Part shown: positions 1-6,951 of the stretch, piece after piece
Position numbering within the stretch: position 1 is the first letter of the stretch
Layout: every line of letters starts with the position of its first letter
NCBI GenBank assembly: GCA_038562375.1
Contig: JBCFAY010000030.1
Span: 1 to 34,740 of the forward strand
Direction: 5' to 3'
Source: JBCFAY01 sp038562375
GTDB lineage: Bacteria; Bacillota; Clostridia; Christensenellales; CAG-138
Length of the DNA stretch: 34,740 bases
Notes under the pieces: model-generated
What the model was told of the DNA's origin: nothing
The model's input: the letters and a program-made list of their open reading frames with translations, nothing else
The model's database searches: none
Translations under genes and position numbers: made by a program

Positions 1-130
1 CCGCCGCGTGCCCTTCCTGCGACAGCGCCATTGTGATCGCCGCCGTCAATGTCGTCTTCCCATGATCCACGTGCCCGATCGTCCCGATGTTTACGTGCGG
101 TTTTGTCCGCTCAAATTTTGCCTTCGCCAT
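1..130 (-). CDS. tuf: Elongation factor Tu, N-terminal 43 codons (partial)
   Basis: EF-Tu is the GTPase that delivers aminoacyl-tRNA to the ribosome. The reverse strand reads MAKAKFERTKPHVNIGTIGH and then VDHGKTTLTAAIT, which is the canonical EF-Tu start with its P-loop GHVDHGKT at residues 19-26. The gene runs off the left edge of the window, so only the N-terminus is present. The ATG at 130 has a strong AGGAGGGTG ribosome binding site about 8 bases upstream. A tRNA-Gly gene lies 64 bases upstream on the same strand with a sigma-A promoter before it. The two are therefore probably co-transcribed, as in the tRNA-tufB operons known in other bacteria; this is inference from spacing and orientation. 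Confidence 0.97.
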   Translation of the reverse strand, partial: MAKAKFERTKPHVNIGTIGHVDHGKTTLTAAITMALSQEGHAA

Positions 131-194
131 TGGAAACACCCTCCTGAAAAATCAATGCGTATTGCCCGCAACCGTCTTTCTGCGGGACGATGAT

Positions 195-268
195 TGGAGC
201 GGGTGATGGGAATCGAACCCACATTGCCGGCTTGGGAAGCCGGTGCTCTGCCACTGAGCTACACCCGC
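195..268 (-). tRNA. tRNA-Gly (anticodon CCC)
   Basis: The reverse strand folds as a complete cloverleaf. The acceptor stem is GCGGGTG (268-262) with CACCCGC (205-199), and the discriminator base is T. A genomically encoded CCA occupies 197-195. The anticodon arm is CCGGC-TTCCCAA-GCCGG, giving anticodon CCC, which reads GGG glycine codons. The T-arm carries GGGTTCGATTCCC. It stands alone upstream of tuf under the promoter at 294-322. Confidence 0.95.
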
Positions 269-293
269 GCGCTGCTTTTAATACAGCATTCTC

Positions 294-322
294 ATTCTAA
301 TTCACGAGTGTTCTTTTGTCAA
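294..322 (-). promoter_or_regulatory. Sigma-A promoter for tRNA-Gly and tuf
   Basis: On the reverse strand the -35 is TTGACA (322-317, perfect). A 17-base spacer follows, and the -10 is TAGAAT (299-294). The predicted start of transcription is about 15-20 bases upstream of the tRNA. Strength and position fit a highly expressed tRNA-tuf unit. Confidence 0.8.
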
Positions 323-482
323 TACAAAAGCTGGATTTGCAAGCCTTCCCGGGTTGTTTTTACCGCTTTTGCCAACGATGCGACAAAGCTCGCCGAGCAA
401 TACAACTTCGCGCGTTTCGAGCATATGATAATCGTATCGTGGCGCGATGCGCGCGAAAAATAATCGAAATGGGTGATGCAAC

Positions 483-2324
483 ATGTGCGGAATCGCCGGC
501 ATCGTGGATTACGAGGACAATCTCGCCGCAAAAAGCGATCTGATCGAGCGGATGACAGAGACGCTCAGACACCGCGGCCCCGACGAATCGGGCACCTTCG
601 CCGAAGCGCACGCGCTCTTTGGTCACAGGCGGCTGATCGTCGTCGACCCCTCGGGCGGGGCGCAGCCGATGCAGCGGCATTTCGGCGGCGCGACCTACAC
701 GATCGTCTACAACGGCGAGCTCTATAACACCGAGGAGCTTCGCGGGGAACTTCTCGCGCGCGGGCACCGCTTTGAAGCGTATTCCGACACCGAGGTCCTT
801 CTTCACGCCTTTATCGAGTGGGGCCCCGATTGCGCCGCGCGGCTCAACGGCATCTTCAGCTTCGGGATATGGAACAGCCTCGAGGAGTCGCTGTTCCTGT
901 GCCGCGATCCGCTGGGCGTAAAGCCCCTCTACTGGGCGCAGCGCTCCGGCGCGCTGATATTCGCCTCGGAGCTCAAAGCGCTGCTCGCGCATCCGGGCGT
1001 TTCGCCCGAGATCGATGAGGACGGCATCTGCGAGCTCATCGGCCTCGGCCCCGCGCACTCGCTCGCAAGCGGCGTGTTCCGGGGCGTGAACCAGCTGCCC
1101 GCCGCGCATTACCTGATCCGTACGCGGGAAAAAACCGACGTGAAGGAATACTGGACTCTGCGCGAAGAAGAGCACGCCCTGACGGCCGAAGAGACCGCGA
1201 GGGAAATCCGCGCGCTTTTGTTCGACGCGATCGAGCGCCAGCTCGTCGCCGATGTGCCGCTGTGCACGTTCCTCTCGGGCGGTCTCGACTCGAGCGCCAT
1301 CAGCGCAATCGCTGCCTGCGAGTTCGCGCGCATGGGAAAGACGCTCGACACGTTCTCCATCGAATACCAGGAAAATCAAAAATTTTACAAGGCAAACGAT
1401 TTTCAGCCCACGGCGGACGACGCGTTCATCGAGGCGATGGCGGAGCACATCGAAAGCCGCCATCACCGCGTGGTGCTCAATAACCGCGATCTCGCGCTCG
1501 CGCTCGCAGACGCCACGCGCGCGAACGATCTTCCCGGCATGGCCGACATCGACTCGTCGCTGCTCCTCTTTTGCCGGGAGGTGCGAGAGCGCGCCACAGT
1601 CGCGCTCTCGGGCGAGTGCGCGGACGAGATCTTCGGCGGCTACCCTTGGTATGTCCGGCGCGACCTTGCCTACGCGGATACCTTCCCCTGGTCGGGCGCT
1701 GTGAGCGAGCGCGCGGCGCTGCTCTCAAAAGAGCGTTCGGGCGTCAAGCTGCGCGACTACGTGCAGAGCCAATACGATCAGGCGCTCAAAAGCACGCCCG
1801 TCTCGCCGGATGCGCCCGCCGAGCAGAAGGCGTTCCGGCAGCTTTTTTACCTCAACGTCAAGTGGTTTATGAATACGCTGCTCACCAGAAAGGATCGGAT
1901 GAGCATGGCGACGAGCCTCGAGGTGCGCGTGCCGTTCGCGGATCACCGGCTCGTGCAGTACGCGTACAACATCCCGCGCGATATGCTCTTCTACGGCGGG
2001 CGCGAAAAAGGGCTGCTTCGGAAGGCGCTCGAAGGCGTGCTCCCCAAACCGGTGCTCCTGCGCAAGAAGAGCCCGTACCCCAAGACCTTCCACCCGCAAT
2101 ACGTCGAGGCGGTCTGCTCCATGATGGACGGTTTTTTATGCGATCGCGAAACGCGCCTCGGCGAGATCCTTGACCTTACGGCCGTGCGCGCGCTGGTGGA
2201 TTCGAAGGGCGCGTCCTTCAAACGCCCATGGTTCGGGCAGCTGATGACCGGGCCGCAGCTGATCGCGTACCTCATACAGCTCGAAATCTGGATGCGCGAG
2301 TATCGGGTTACCGTGCTGGCGTAA
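483..2324 (+). CDS. asnB: Glutamine-hydrolysing asparagine synthase, AsnB type
   Basis: This enzyme makes asparagine from aspartate, ATP and glutamine in the cytoplasm. The protein has 613 residues, the usual length for the bacterial AsnB/AsnO class. It begins MCGIAGIV, so the Ntn nucleophile Cys2 is exposed after Met removal. The glutaminase domain occupies roughly residues 2-210 with RHRGPD, YNGELYN and SDTEVLLHA motifs. The synthetase domain follows with the ATP pyrophosphatase loop SGGLDSS at residues 265-271 and the downstream motif SGECADEIFGGY. The start is fixed by the catalytic Cys2, although the ribosome binding site is weak (GGGTGAT). It faces the convergent dpaB and appears to be transcribed alone. 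No clear promoter was found in 323-482. Confidence 0.95.
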   Translation: MCGIAGIVDYEDNLAAKSDLIERMTETLRHRGPDESGTFAEAHALFGHRRLIVVDPSGGAQPMQRHFGGATYTIVYNGELYNTEELRGELLARGHRFEAYSDTEVLLHAFIEWGPDCAARLNGIFSFGIWNSLEESLFLCRDPLGVKPLYWAQRSGALIFASELKALLAHPGVSPEIDEDGICELIGLGPAHSLASGVFRGVNQLPAAHYLIRTREKTDVKEYWTLREEEHALTAEETAREIRALLFDAIERQLVADVPLCTFLSGGLDSSAISAIAACEFARMGKTLDTFSIEYQENQKFYKANDFQPTADDAFIEAMAEHIESRHHRVVLNNRDLALALADATRANDLPGMADIDSSLLLFCREVRERATVALSGECADEIFGGYPWYVRRDLAYADTFPWSGAVSERAALLSKERSGVKLRDYVQSQYDQALKSTPVSPDAPAEQKAFRQLFYLNVKWFMNTLLTRKDRMSMATSLEVRVPFADHRLVQYAYNIPRDMLFYGGREKGLLRKALEGVLPKPVLLRKKSPYPKTFHPQYVEAVCSMMDGFLCDRETRLGEILDLTAVRALVDSKGASFKRPWFGQLMTGPQLIAYLIQLEIWMREYRVTVLA

Positions 2325-2423
2325 CTCCTTCAAAAAGCGCGCCGCTCTTTTGTGAGATTGCCGGGAACAGTCCGCACCTGCACAACTGCGGCCCCGAACT
2401 CCCAAGGGTATATCGACACGCCG

Positions 2424-2446
2424 GAGGCGGGGATTTTCCCCGCCTC
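2424..2446 (+). terminator. GC-rich hairpin after asnB, possible terminator
   Basis: A perfect 9-bp stem GAGGCGGGG (2424-2432) pairs with CCCCGCCTC (2438-2446) around a 5-base loop. It is followed by only a weak T-rich stretch (GCTTCTTGTT). A second hairpin, TTCCGGCG (2522-2529) with CGCCGGAA (2537-2544), lies between it and the dpaB terminator. No gene was recognised in the roughly 300 bases between asnB and dpaB. Confidence 0.5.
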
Positions 2447-2587
2447 GCTTCTTGTTACCATGCCCATGGATAAAAACAGGGTGTATCGCCTTTCACGCAC
2501 AAAAGGCTTTCAGTCCATCCCTTCCGGCGTCATGCGCGCCGGAAACGACACTTTGCAGGAAGCCGAGCGCGAACACGACGTCCTGTT

Positions 2588-2615
2588 AAAAAGCAACCCG
2601 CCTTTATTGCTTTTT
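2588..2615 (-). terminator. Intrinsic terminator of dpaAB
   Basis: The arms AAAAAGCAA (2588-2596) and TTGCTTTTT (2607-2615) pair over a 10-base loop. Read leftward, the stem runs into its own T tract just after the dpaB stop codon. The structure is symmetrical, so it could also stop asnB transcripts. Confidence 0.75.
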
Positions 2616-2623
2616 GAAGAGCA

Positions 2624-3193
2624 TCAGCTCCTCAGCAGCAGCGGCTCGAGCTGTTCGCCTTCCATGGCAAGCTCGATGGCTTGAGGGAGCTTTGTAAAAT
2701 CCGCGATCAGCGAGCTTTGCTTTTTCGCGGGGTCATCCTGCCCAAAGGGCACGAAGTATACGTTGCGCACGTTCAAAAGCGCGCCGATATTCTTTGCGTT
2801 GGCAGCGAGTCCGTCGTTCGTCGCGATCGCGAGCACCACCGGCTTGCGGTTGCGAAGATGCGCTTTGGCCGCCATTGTGACGGGCGTATCCGTCACGGCG
2901 TTGGCGATCTTCGCCAAAGTGTTCCCGGTACACGGGCAGATCACAAGTACGTCCAACAGGTTTTTAGGACCGATGGGTTCCGCGCCCGCGATCGTATCGA
3001 TCGGCTCAACACCGGTAATGCTCTTGATTTCTTCTTTAAAATACGCCGCGCTCCCAAAGCGCGTATCCGTGTTCGCGACCGCGCCGGATATGATCGGCAC
3101 CACCAGCGCGCCCGTTGCCACAAGCCGTTCAAGCTCCGCCAGGGCCTCCTTGAGCGTGCAGAAGGAGCCCGTGAGCGCGAAGCCTATCGTCAT
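2624..3193 (-). CDS. dpaB: Dipicolinate synthase subunit B
   Basis: DpaB (SpoVFB) is the flavoprotein-fold subunit that, with DpaA, makes dipicolinic acid from dihydrodipicolinate in the mother cell during sporulation. The 189-residue product starts MTIGFALTGSFCT, the characteristic N-terminus of the family. It carries a phosphopantothenoylcysteine-decarboxylase-like flavoprotein core with the CPCTGNTLAKIANAVTDTPV segment near the middle and VVLAIATNDGL further on. The ATG at 3193 lies one base after the dpaA stop codon, with GGGGTGG upstream as ribosome binding site. An in-frame GTG at 3214 would lie inside dpaA and adds residues foreign to the family, so it was not used. Confidence 0.95.
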   Translation of the reverse strand: MTIGFALTGSFCTLKEALAELERLVATGALVVPIISGAVANTDTRFGSAAYFKEEIKSITGVEPIDTIAGAEPIGPKNLLDVLVICPCTGNTLAKIANAVTDTPVTMAAKAHLRNRKPVVLAIATNDGLAANAKNIGALLNVRNVYFVPFGQDDPAKKQSSLIADFTKLPQAIELAMEGEQLEPLLLRS

Positions 3194-3194
3194 A

Positions 3195-4034
3195 TTACTC
3201 GGTTTCAAAACCACCCCAGCCTTTCAATTGGTTGATGATTGCCTCCATCAGATATTCCGCGGCGGAATCGGGCGCAACTTTGCCGGGGAGCGAGCCGGCG
3301 TTTACGACGCTGATCCCGCGCCTTTTCGCCGCTGCGACATCGATCAGATTCCTTCCGGACGCGACGTCGATCACCAGCGCGCCCTCGCGCGCGGCCACGA
3401 ACGCCAGTACGTCCAGCAATCGCGCCGGAATGGTGTTGATCGTCAGCTCGGCGGTTTGCATCACGCGCGGCAGCCCCGAAAGGTCCGAGGTCTTCAAGCC
3501 GTTCGCCCGCGCGGCGGAAAGCTCCGCAAGTTCCCGCGAGATCACGGTTACGTCGGCCGAACACGCCTTGAATATCCGCGCGATCGCCTTGCCCACGCGC
3601 CCGTAGCCGAGCACCGCGACGCGCATCCCATGGATGGTGCGGTTTGTGCGGCTCATCGCCTCAGCCAGAGTTCCTTCCGCGGTCGGGATCGCGTTGTCGA
3701 TGCAGAACGCCTCGTCGTCGAGCAGATCGAAATACGTGACGCCCCTCGCATACGACTGTTGAAGGCGCGCAAAATACGCGTGGCCGCCGAAGCACGCCGA
3801 TCCGATCGGCAGGCGCTCGAGCAGACGGCCGAGCACTTCGTCCGGCGCGTTCAGATCGAGCACGAGCACCACGGGTTCTTCGGACGCACCGATCGCCTTT
3901 GCCGCAAGCTCCACGTCCTCCTCCCAGCGCGCGGCGCGAAATCCGCCCTCCTGCAGCCTGCGCGCGAGATATCCGTCGCGGGGATCCTTGCCATGTATGA
4001 TAAACGGTATTTCCCTGAGATCCATGTCTTTCAT
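3195..4034 (-). CDS. dpaA: Dipicolinate synthase subunit A
   Basis: DpaA (SpoVFA) is the NAD(P)-binding dehydrogenase subunit of dipicolinate synthase. Dipicolinate chelates calcium in the spore core. The protein has 279 residues. An N-terminal domain ends near residue 145. A Rossmann nucleotide-binding domain then carries VAVLGYGRVGKAIARIF, and VIDVASGRNLIDV and VNAGSLPGKVAP follow near the C-terminus, as usual in this family. The ATG at 4034 has AAGGGG 5-6 bases upstream; a GTG at 4040 would overlap that site. It is followed directly by dpaB as a two-gene operon. In Bacillus this operon is under sigma-K; no confident sporulation sigma sequence could be picked upstream here. Confidence 0.95.
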   Translation of the reverse strand: MKDMDLREIPFIIHGKDPRDGYLARRLQEGGFRAARWEEDVELAAKAIGASEEPVVLVLDLNAPDEVLGRLLERLPIGSACFGGHAYFARLQQSYARGVTYFDLLDDEAFCIDNAIPTAEGTLAEAMSRTNRTIHGMRVAVLGYGRVGKAIARIFKACSADVTVISRELAELSAARANGLKTSDLSGLPRVMQTAELTINTIPARLLDVLAFVAAREGALVIDVASGRNLIDVAAAKRRGISVVNAGSLPGKVAPDSAAEYLMEAIINQLKGWGGFETE

Positions 4035-4334
4035 TTCCACCCCTTCCGGCGCTAATACTTATAAAATATTGACCGCCGCGTATTTAGGTTCCGACTTTTA
4101 CACGCGATATGAGAACTTCACAATCGATTAAAGCGCAGCATCCCTTTGGCAAAGCTGTAAAGAATGCCCGCGCCTCGGAGGTTTTTCAGCGCGCGCGAAC
4201 AGCGCCCTAGGACCGGGCAGCCCTGTGCGCCGCAGCGATTAGCATATTTGATGGATTGGACAGATATAGATTAAAAAAAGCGATAGGGAAAAAGCGAGCG
4301 CTCCCTTTCCCTTGAGCATTTGGGGAGGAGCGGT
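4035..4334. other. Divergent intergenic region between dpaA and the ferritin-like gene
   Basis: These 300 bases must carry the promoters of both flanking genes. The part next to dpaA is AT-rich (AATATTTTATAAGTATT on the reverse strand), and so is the part before the ferritin-like gene (CATATTTGATGG and GATATAGATT). Neither gives a well-spaced -35/-10 pair for sigma-A, nor a convincing sigma-E, G or K match. No gene was recognised. Confidence 0.4.
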
Positions 4335-4847
4335 ATGTTCGAGACGCACAGCGGCCGATATCATGTGGATCTGCCGTACCCGCCGGTAGAGGCGGGCGCA
4401 AAGAATCCCGTCTACGCCAACGCCATGCTCAGCAACGTCGGCGGAAGCAACTCGGAGATGAGCGCCGTCAGCCTGTATTTTTATAACCACCTTATCATCG
4501 AGGCGCAATATGGAGAATTCAGCGACGCGTTCGAGCAAATCAGCATCATCGAAATGCGCCACCTCGAAATCTTCGGCAAGCTTGCATTGCAGCTCGGCGC
4601 GGACCCGCGGCTTTGGGCCAAACAAAACAACCGGCGCGTCTACTGGACCCCCGCGTACAACCGGTATCCGCGCGAGATACGCGCGCTCATCGGCAATTCG
4701 CTCGAGGCGGAAAAATCCGCGATCCGAAAATACAACAAGCAGATCGAGTGTGTTTTGGACGCGAACATCGTGGAGAACCTCAAACGCATCATACTCGACG
4801 AACAGCTTCATGTGGAAATATTCGAGGAGATGCTGAGCCTGCTCTGA
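4335..4847 (+). CDS. Ferritin-like diiron-carboxylate protein
   Basis: This is a 170-residue all-helical protein with a rubrerythrin/bacterioferritin-type metal-binding layout. E41 in the first helix is followed by E73-x-x-H76 (EMRH). E124/E126 in the third helix is followed by E156-x-x-H159 (EQLH). The spacing of about 30 residues within each half matches the two-fold symmetry of diiron four-helix bundles. There is no C-terminal rubredoxin domain, so it is not a classical rubrerythrin. A role in peroxide scavenging or iron handling is inferred from the fold only. The start at 4335 has GGGGAGGAG five bases upstream. It stands alone beside the dpa operon, and a spore-coat or stress role is possible but unproven. 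Confidence 0.8.
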   Translation: MFETHSGRYHVDLPYPPVEAGAKNPVYANAMLSNVGGSNSEMSAVSLYFYNHLIIEAQYGEFSDAFEQISIIEMRHLEIFGKLALQLGADPRLWAKQNNRRVYWTPAYNRYPREIRALIGNSLEAEKSAIRKYNKQIECVLDANIVENLKRIILDEQLHVEIFEEMLSLL

Positions 4848-4870
4848 CGCCGCGGCGTTCGCGAAACGAT

Positions 4871-4880
4871 GGGGGGGGGG
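4871..4880. other. G10 homopolymer tract
   Basis: Ten consecutive G residues lie 24 bases after the stop codon of the ferritin-like gene, in non-coding DNA. It is the longest homopolymer noticed in the window. Length errors in sequencing are common at such runs. Confidence 0.9.
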
Positions 4881-5022
4881 ACGCCGGGCCTGCTCCGGCC
4901 GCCGAACCTTTCCGGCGCTCCCCCATGCGGCCGCAATTCCTCCCCCCGGCGGCGTGCCCGCGCTGCGCGCGAATGCCTTTGATCCGATGTTCAAAAAACA
5001 GTCGGATCCAACCGAATAAAAT

Positions 5023-5059
5023 GCGCCCCGACGTTCCGGCAAACCGAACGTCGGGGCGC
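5023..5059 (-). terminator. Intrinsic terminator of the yugP-type gene
   Basis: A perfect 14-bp stem, GCGCCCCGACGTTC (5023-5036) with GAACGTCGGGGCGC (5046-5059), has a 9-base loop. Read leftward it is followed by ATTTTATT. It lies between convergent genes and may also end the ferritin-like transcript. Confidence 0.85.
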
Positions 5060-5079
5060 TGCTGTTCAGTGTCGGCCGC

Positions 5080-5787
5080 CTAGCGGCGCCTGTTTCGGTT
5101 GGCAAGCATCAAAAACCTCAGCAGCGTGATGGCCGACGCGAGCGCGGCGACGACATATGTCATCGCGGCGGCGCGCAGCACGCGCTTTGCGCCGGTCGCC
5201 TCGTCATAGCCCAAATATCCGCCGGACGTGAGCATCTCGATCGCCCGGTGCGAGGCGTTGAATTCGACCGGCAAGGTAACAATCTGGAACACGAGCACCG
5301 CGCCGAACAGGATCACCCCGGCGAACGCCAGATCGAACGAGCCCATCAGCAGTCCGATGATCACGATAAACGGCGCGGCCTGCGAGCCAAAGCTCGCCAC
5401 CGGCAGTATCGCGTTGCGGATGCGGATCGGCACATAGCCCTGCTCGTACTGCATGACGTGCCCGATCTCGTGCGCGGCGACGGCGAGCGCGGCCACCGAA
5501 TCCGAATCGTATACCTGCTCGGATAAGCCCACCACATTCGAGCGCGGGTCGTAATGATCCGTCAGCCTGCCGCCCACGCGCGCAATCGTCGCGCCGCTGC
5601 CCGCGTCCGACAAAAGCCTGCCCGCGATCTCGCTCGCGCTGCGCCCGGACGCGCTCCTCACCTGCGAGTAGCGCGCGAACGTGCGCCTGACGCCGCCCTG
5701 GGCGATAAATCCGAGTATCATCACCGCGATCAGCGCCAAAAGCAGGGGCTGGTCGCCCATCATATAATAAAGTGCGTTTACATCCAT
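5080..5787 (-). CDS. YugP-family neutral zinc metallopeptidase, membrane-bound
   Basis: The 235-residue protein belongs to the Zn_peptidase_2 (YugP) family, whose substrates are unknown. A transmembrane helix at residues 15-30 is followed by a soluble stretch carrying the zinc-binding motif HEIGH at residues 106-110. Further hydrophobic segments lie at roughly 125-145, 150-172 and 205-228. The third zinc ligand is probably E174 in the LPVEFNAS motif, which is well conserved in the family. The ATG at 5787 has GGAGGG about 8 bases upstream. The gene ends at a strong terminator and appears monocistronic, with an extended -10 promoter about 140 bases upstream. Confidence 0.9.
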   Translation of the reverse strand: MDVNALYYMMGDQPLLLALIAVMILGFIAQGGVRRTFARYSQVRSASGRSASEIAGRLLSDAGSGATIARVGGRLTDHYDPRSNVVGLSEQVYDSDSVAALAVAAHEIGHVMQYEQGYVPIRIRNAILPVASFGSQAAPFIVIIGLLMGSFDLAFAGVILFGAVLVFQIVTLPVEFNASHRAIEMLTSGGYLGYDEATGAKRVLRAAAMTYVVAALASAITLLRFLMLANRNRRR

Positions 5788-5807
5788 GCGTCAAGCCCTC
5801 CTCGGCT

Positions 5808-5827
5808 TAAGGTAAAGGGGGTCGTTC
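5808..5827 (-). repeat. Dispersed repeat arm, copy C (TTCGACTCCCTTTACCTTA family)
   Basis: On the reverse strand GAACGACCCCCTTTACCTTA closely matches the arms at 26036-26057 and 28224-28245. It lies in the 5' leader of the yugP-type gene, just ahead of its ribosome binding site. A possible degenerate partner arm, TTCCCTTCCCTTA, sits at 5915-5927. Confidence 0.55.
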
Positions 5828-5926
5828 TTGTGCAGCTTGAAGGGAGCGCCGCGGGCGTTCTCCCGCCCGAAGGCGGCAAGCTAAAGCAATCGCTTCGGAG
5901 CGTAGGAGCGCCGGTTCCCTTCCCTT

Positions 5927-5935
5927 AGTATACCA
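5927..5935 (-). promoter_or_regulatory. Extended -10 promoter for the yugP-type gene
   Basis: On the reverse strand TGGTATACT combines a TGn extension with -10 TATACT (5932-5927). No good -35 is present, as is usual for extended -10 promoters. It gives a leader of about 130 bases containing repeat copy C. Confidence 0.5.
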
Positions 5936-5960
5936 CCGCCCGAGGATGAAACGCGCGCCG

Positions 5961-6677
5961 TCATAAACCGTTTTCAGCGGTTTCACAATCGTTCAAATCC
6001 TGCTCGTCCCCTGCTTTTCCCGGGGGCAGAACGCGCGTCATCGCCCCGGCGCGCTCCAGGAATTCTTTCGGCGGCGCAAAGCGGGCGCCGAAGTGCATCG
6101 GCATGAACGCTTTGGGCCGCAGCGCGTCGATAAACTGCAGCGCGCCGCGGTAATACTCCGTGCCCATACGCGGGTCGACCGGGAACATCGCAAGATCGAT
6201 CTTCGCGCCGCTCCCCTTGATATCCTCTACGACCGCGAGGAACGCTTCCTCCGCCTCGCGCGCTTCCTCCGGCGAATTTTCCTGCTGCCAGTGCCAGTTG
6301 TTCAGATCCCCGGCGTGGAAGATCGTGCATTTGGCGGTTTCGATCAAAAAGCTGACGCCTTCGTCCGTGCTCATAAACGCGCGCACGTCGAGCCCGTTCG
6401 CCTTGACCCTCTCGCCCGGGGCGATACGGAGCACGCCGGGCGCGGGCGGGATATCGCTTGAAAACACCAGGTCGACGCTGCCGAGCCGCCGCCACAGCCG
6501 AACGGCCGGGCTGTAATGGTCCCGATGCGCGTGGCTGACAAACACCGTGGCGCGCGCGGCGGATGCGATTTCATCCTCGATGCCGCGCTGCCGCTCCGGA
6601 TTAAAGCAGTCGAATATCATCAGTTCCGCCCCGAGACGAAGCAGGAAGCCGCTGTTGCCCAAATACCGTATGCGCAT
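5961..6677 (-). CDS. MBL-fold metal-dependent hydrolase (UlaG-like)
   Basis: The 238-residue protein has the metallo-beta-lactamase fold. It opens with MRIRYLGNSGFLLR, and the zinc-binding motif H49-A-H51-R-D53-H54 (SHAHRDH) follows. A second metal-ligand segment, IFHAGDLNNWHW, lies near residues 113-124, and MPMHFG near the C-terminus supplies a further histidine. This arrangement resembles the UlaG/YtnP-like small hydrolases, but the substrate cannot be deduced. The ATG at 6677 has GGGAGA about 8 bases upstream. It is divergent from mnmG, sharing a 30-60 base promoter region with an inverted repeat. Confidence 0.85.
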   Translation of the reverse strand: MRIRYLGNSGFLLRLGAELMIFDCFNPERQRGIEDEIASAARATVFVSHAHRDHYSPAVRLWRRLGSVDLVFSSDIPPAPGVLRIAPGERVKANGLDVRAFMSTDEGVSFLIETAKCTIFHAGDLNNWHWQQENSPEEAREAEEAFLAVVEDIKGSGAKIDLAMFPVDPRMGTEYYRGALQFIDALRPKAFMPMHFGARFAPPKEFLERAGAMTRVLPPGKAGDEQDLNDCETAENGL

Positions 6678-6706
6678 TTTTGAATTCTCCCAATTTTGAT
6701 TTCAAG

Positions 6707-6728
6707 ATACCATATTTTGTGGTATAAT
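6707..6728. promoter_or_regulatory. mnmG extended -10 promoter inside a palindrome
   Basis: Rightward, TGG-TATAAT (6720-6728) is an extended -10 with a perfect hexamer. Its first part is one arm of the inverted repeat ATACCA (6707-6712) - 7 bases - TGGTAT (6720-6725). On the reverse strand the other arm gives TGG-TATCTT, a weaker extended -10 pointing at the MBL gene. The palindrome could therefore be an operator for both directions or simply two back-to-back promoters. Confidence 0.65.
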
Positions 6729-6803
6729 GAAAGACGTTCCAGGGTTTGTATACCAATTATGCCCAACATACCGCGCTCCGGGATCCGCGCGGTTTGCGAA
6801 CAG

Positions 6804-6846
6804 TTCCCGCCGGCAGGCGGGAATGCTATATTATTCCCGGTTTTTT
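6804..6846 (+). promoter_or_regulatory. Candidate transcription attenuator in the mnmG leader
   Basis: Two mutually exclusive hairpins are encoded. The first pairs TTCCCGCC (6804-6811) with GGCGGGAA (6816-6823). The second pairs CGGGAAT (6818-6824) with ATTCCCG (6833-6839) and is followed by G and T6 (6841-6846), making an intrinsic terminator. The shared CGGGAA segment means that forming one prevents the other. It lies about 75 bases after the mnmG -10 and about 105 bases before the mnmG ATG. Confidence 0.5.
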
Positions 6847-6951
6847 GGCATACTCAAGGCACAAGCCGCTTTTTCGCGGCAGTTCAACCGATTCCGCAGC
6901 CGCGAACGTTTCGCGGCCGTGCGGACAAAACGAACCGACGATGGGGGACGG

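Noticed and set aside
194..463. Rightward frame starting MERVMGIEPTLPAWEAGALPL
   Set aside because: This is the translated complement of the tRNA-Gly gene, a common false protein.
2352..2684. Rightward 110-codon frame between asnB and dpaB
   Set aside because: It overlaps the end of dpaB and two hairpins, has no good ribosome binding site and no recognisable similarity.
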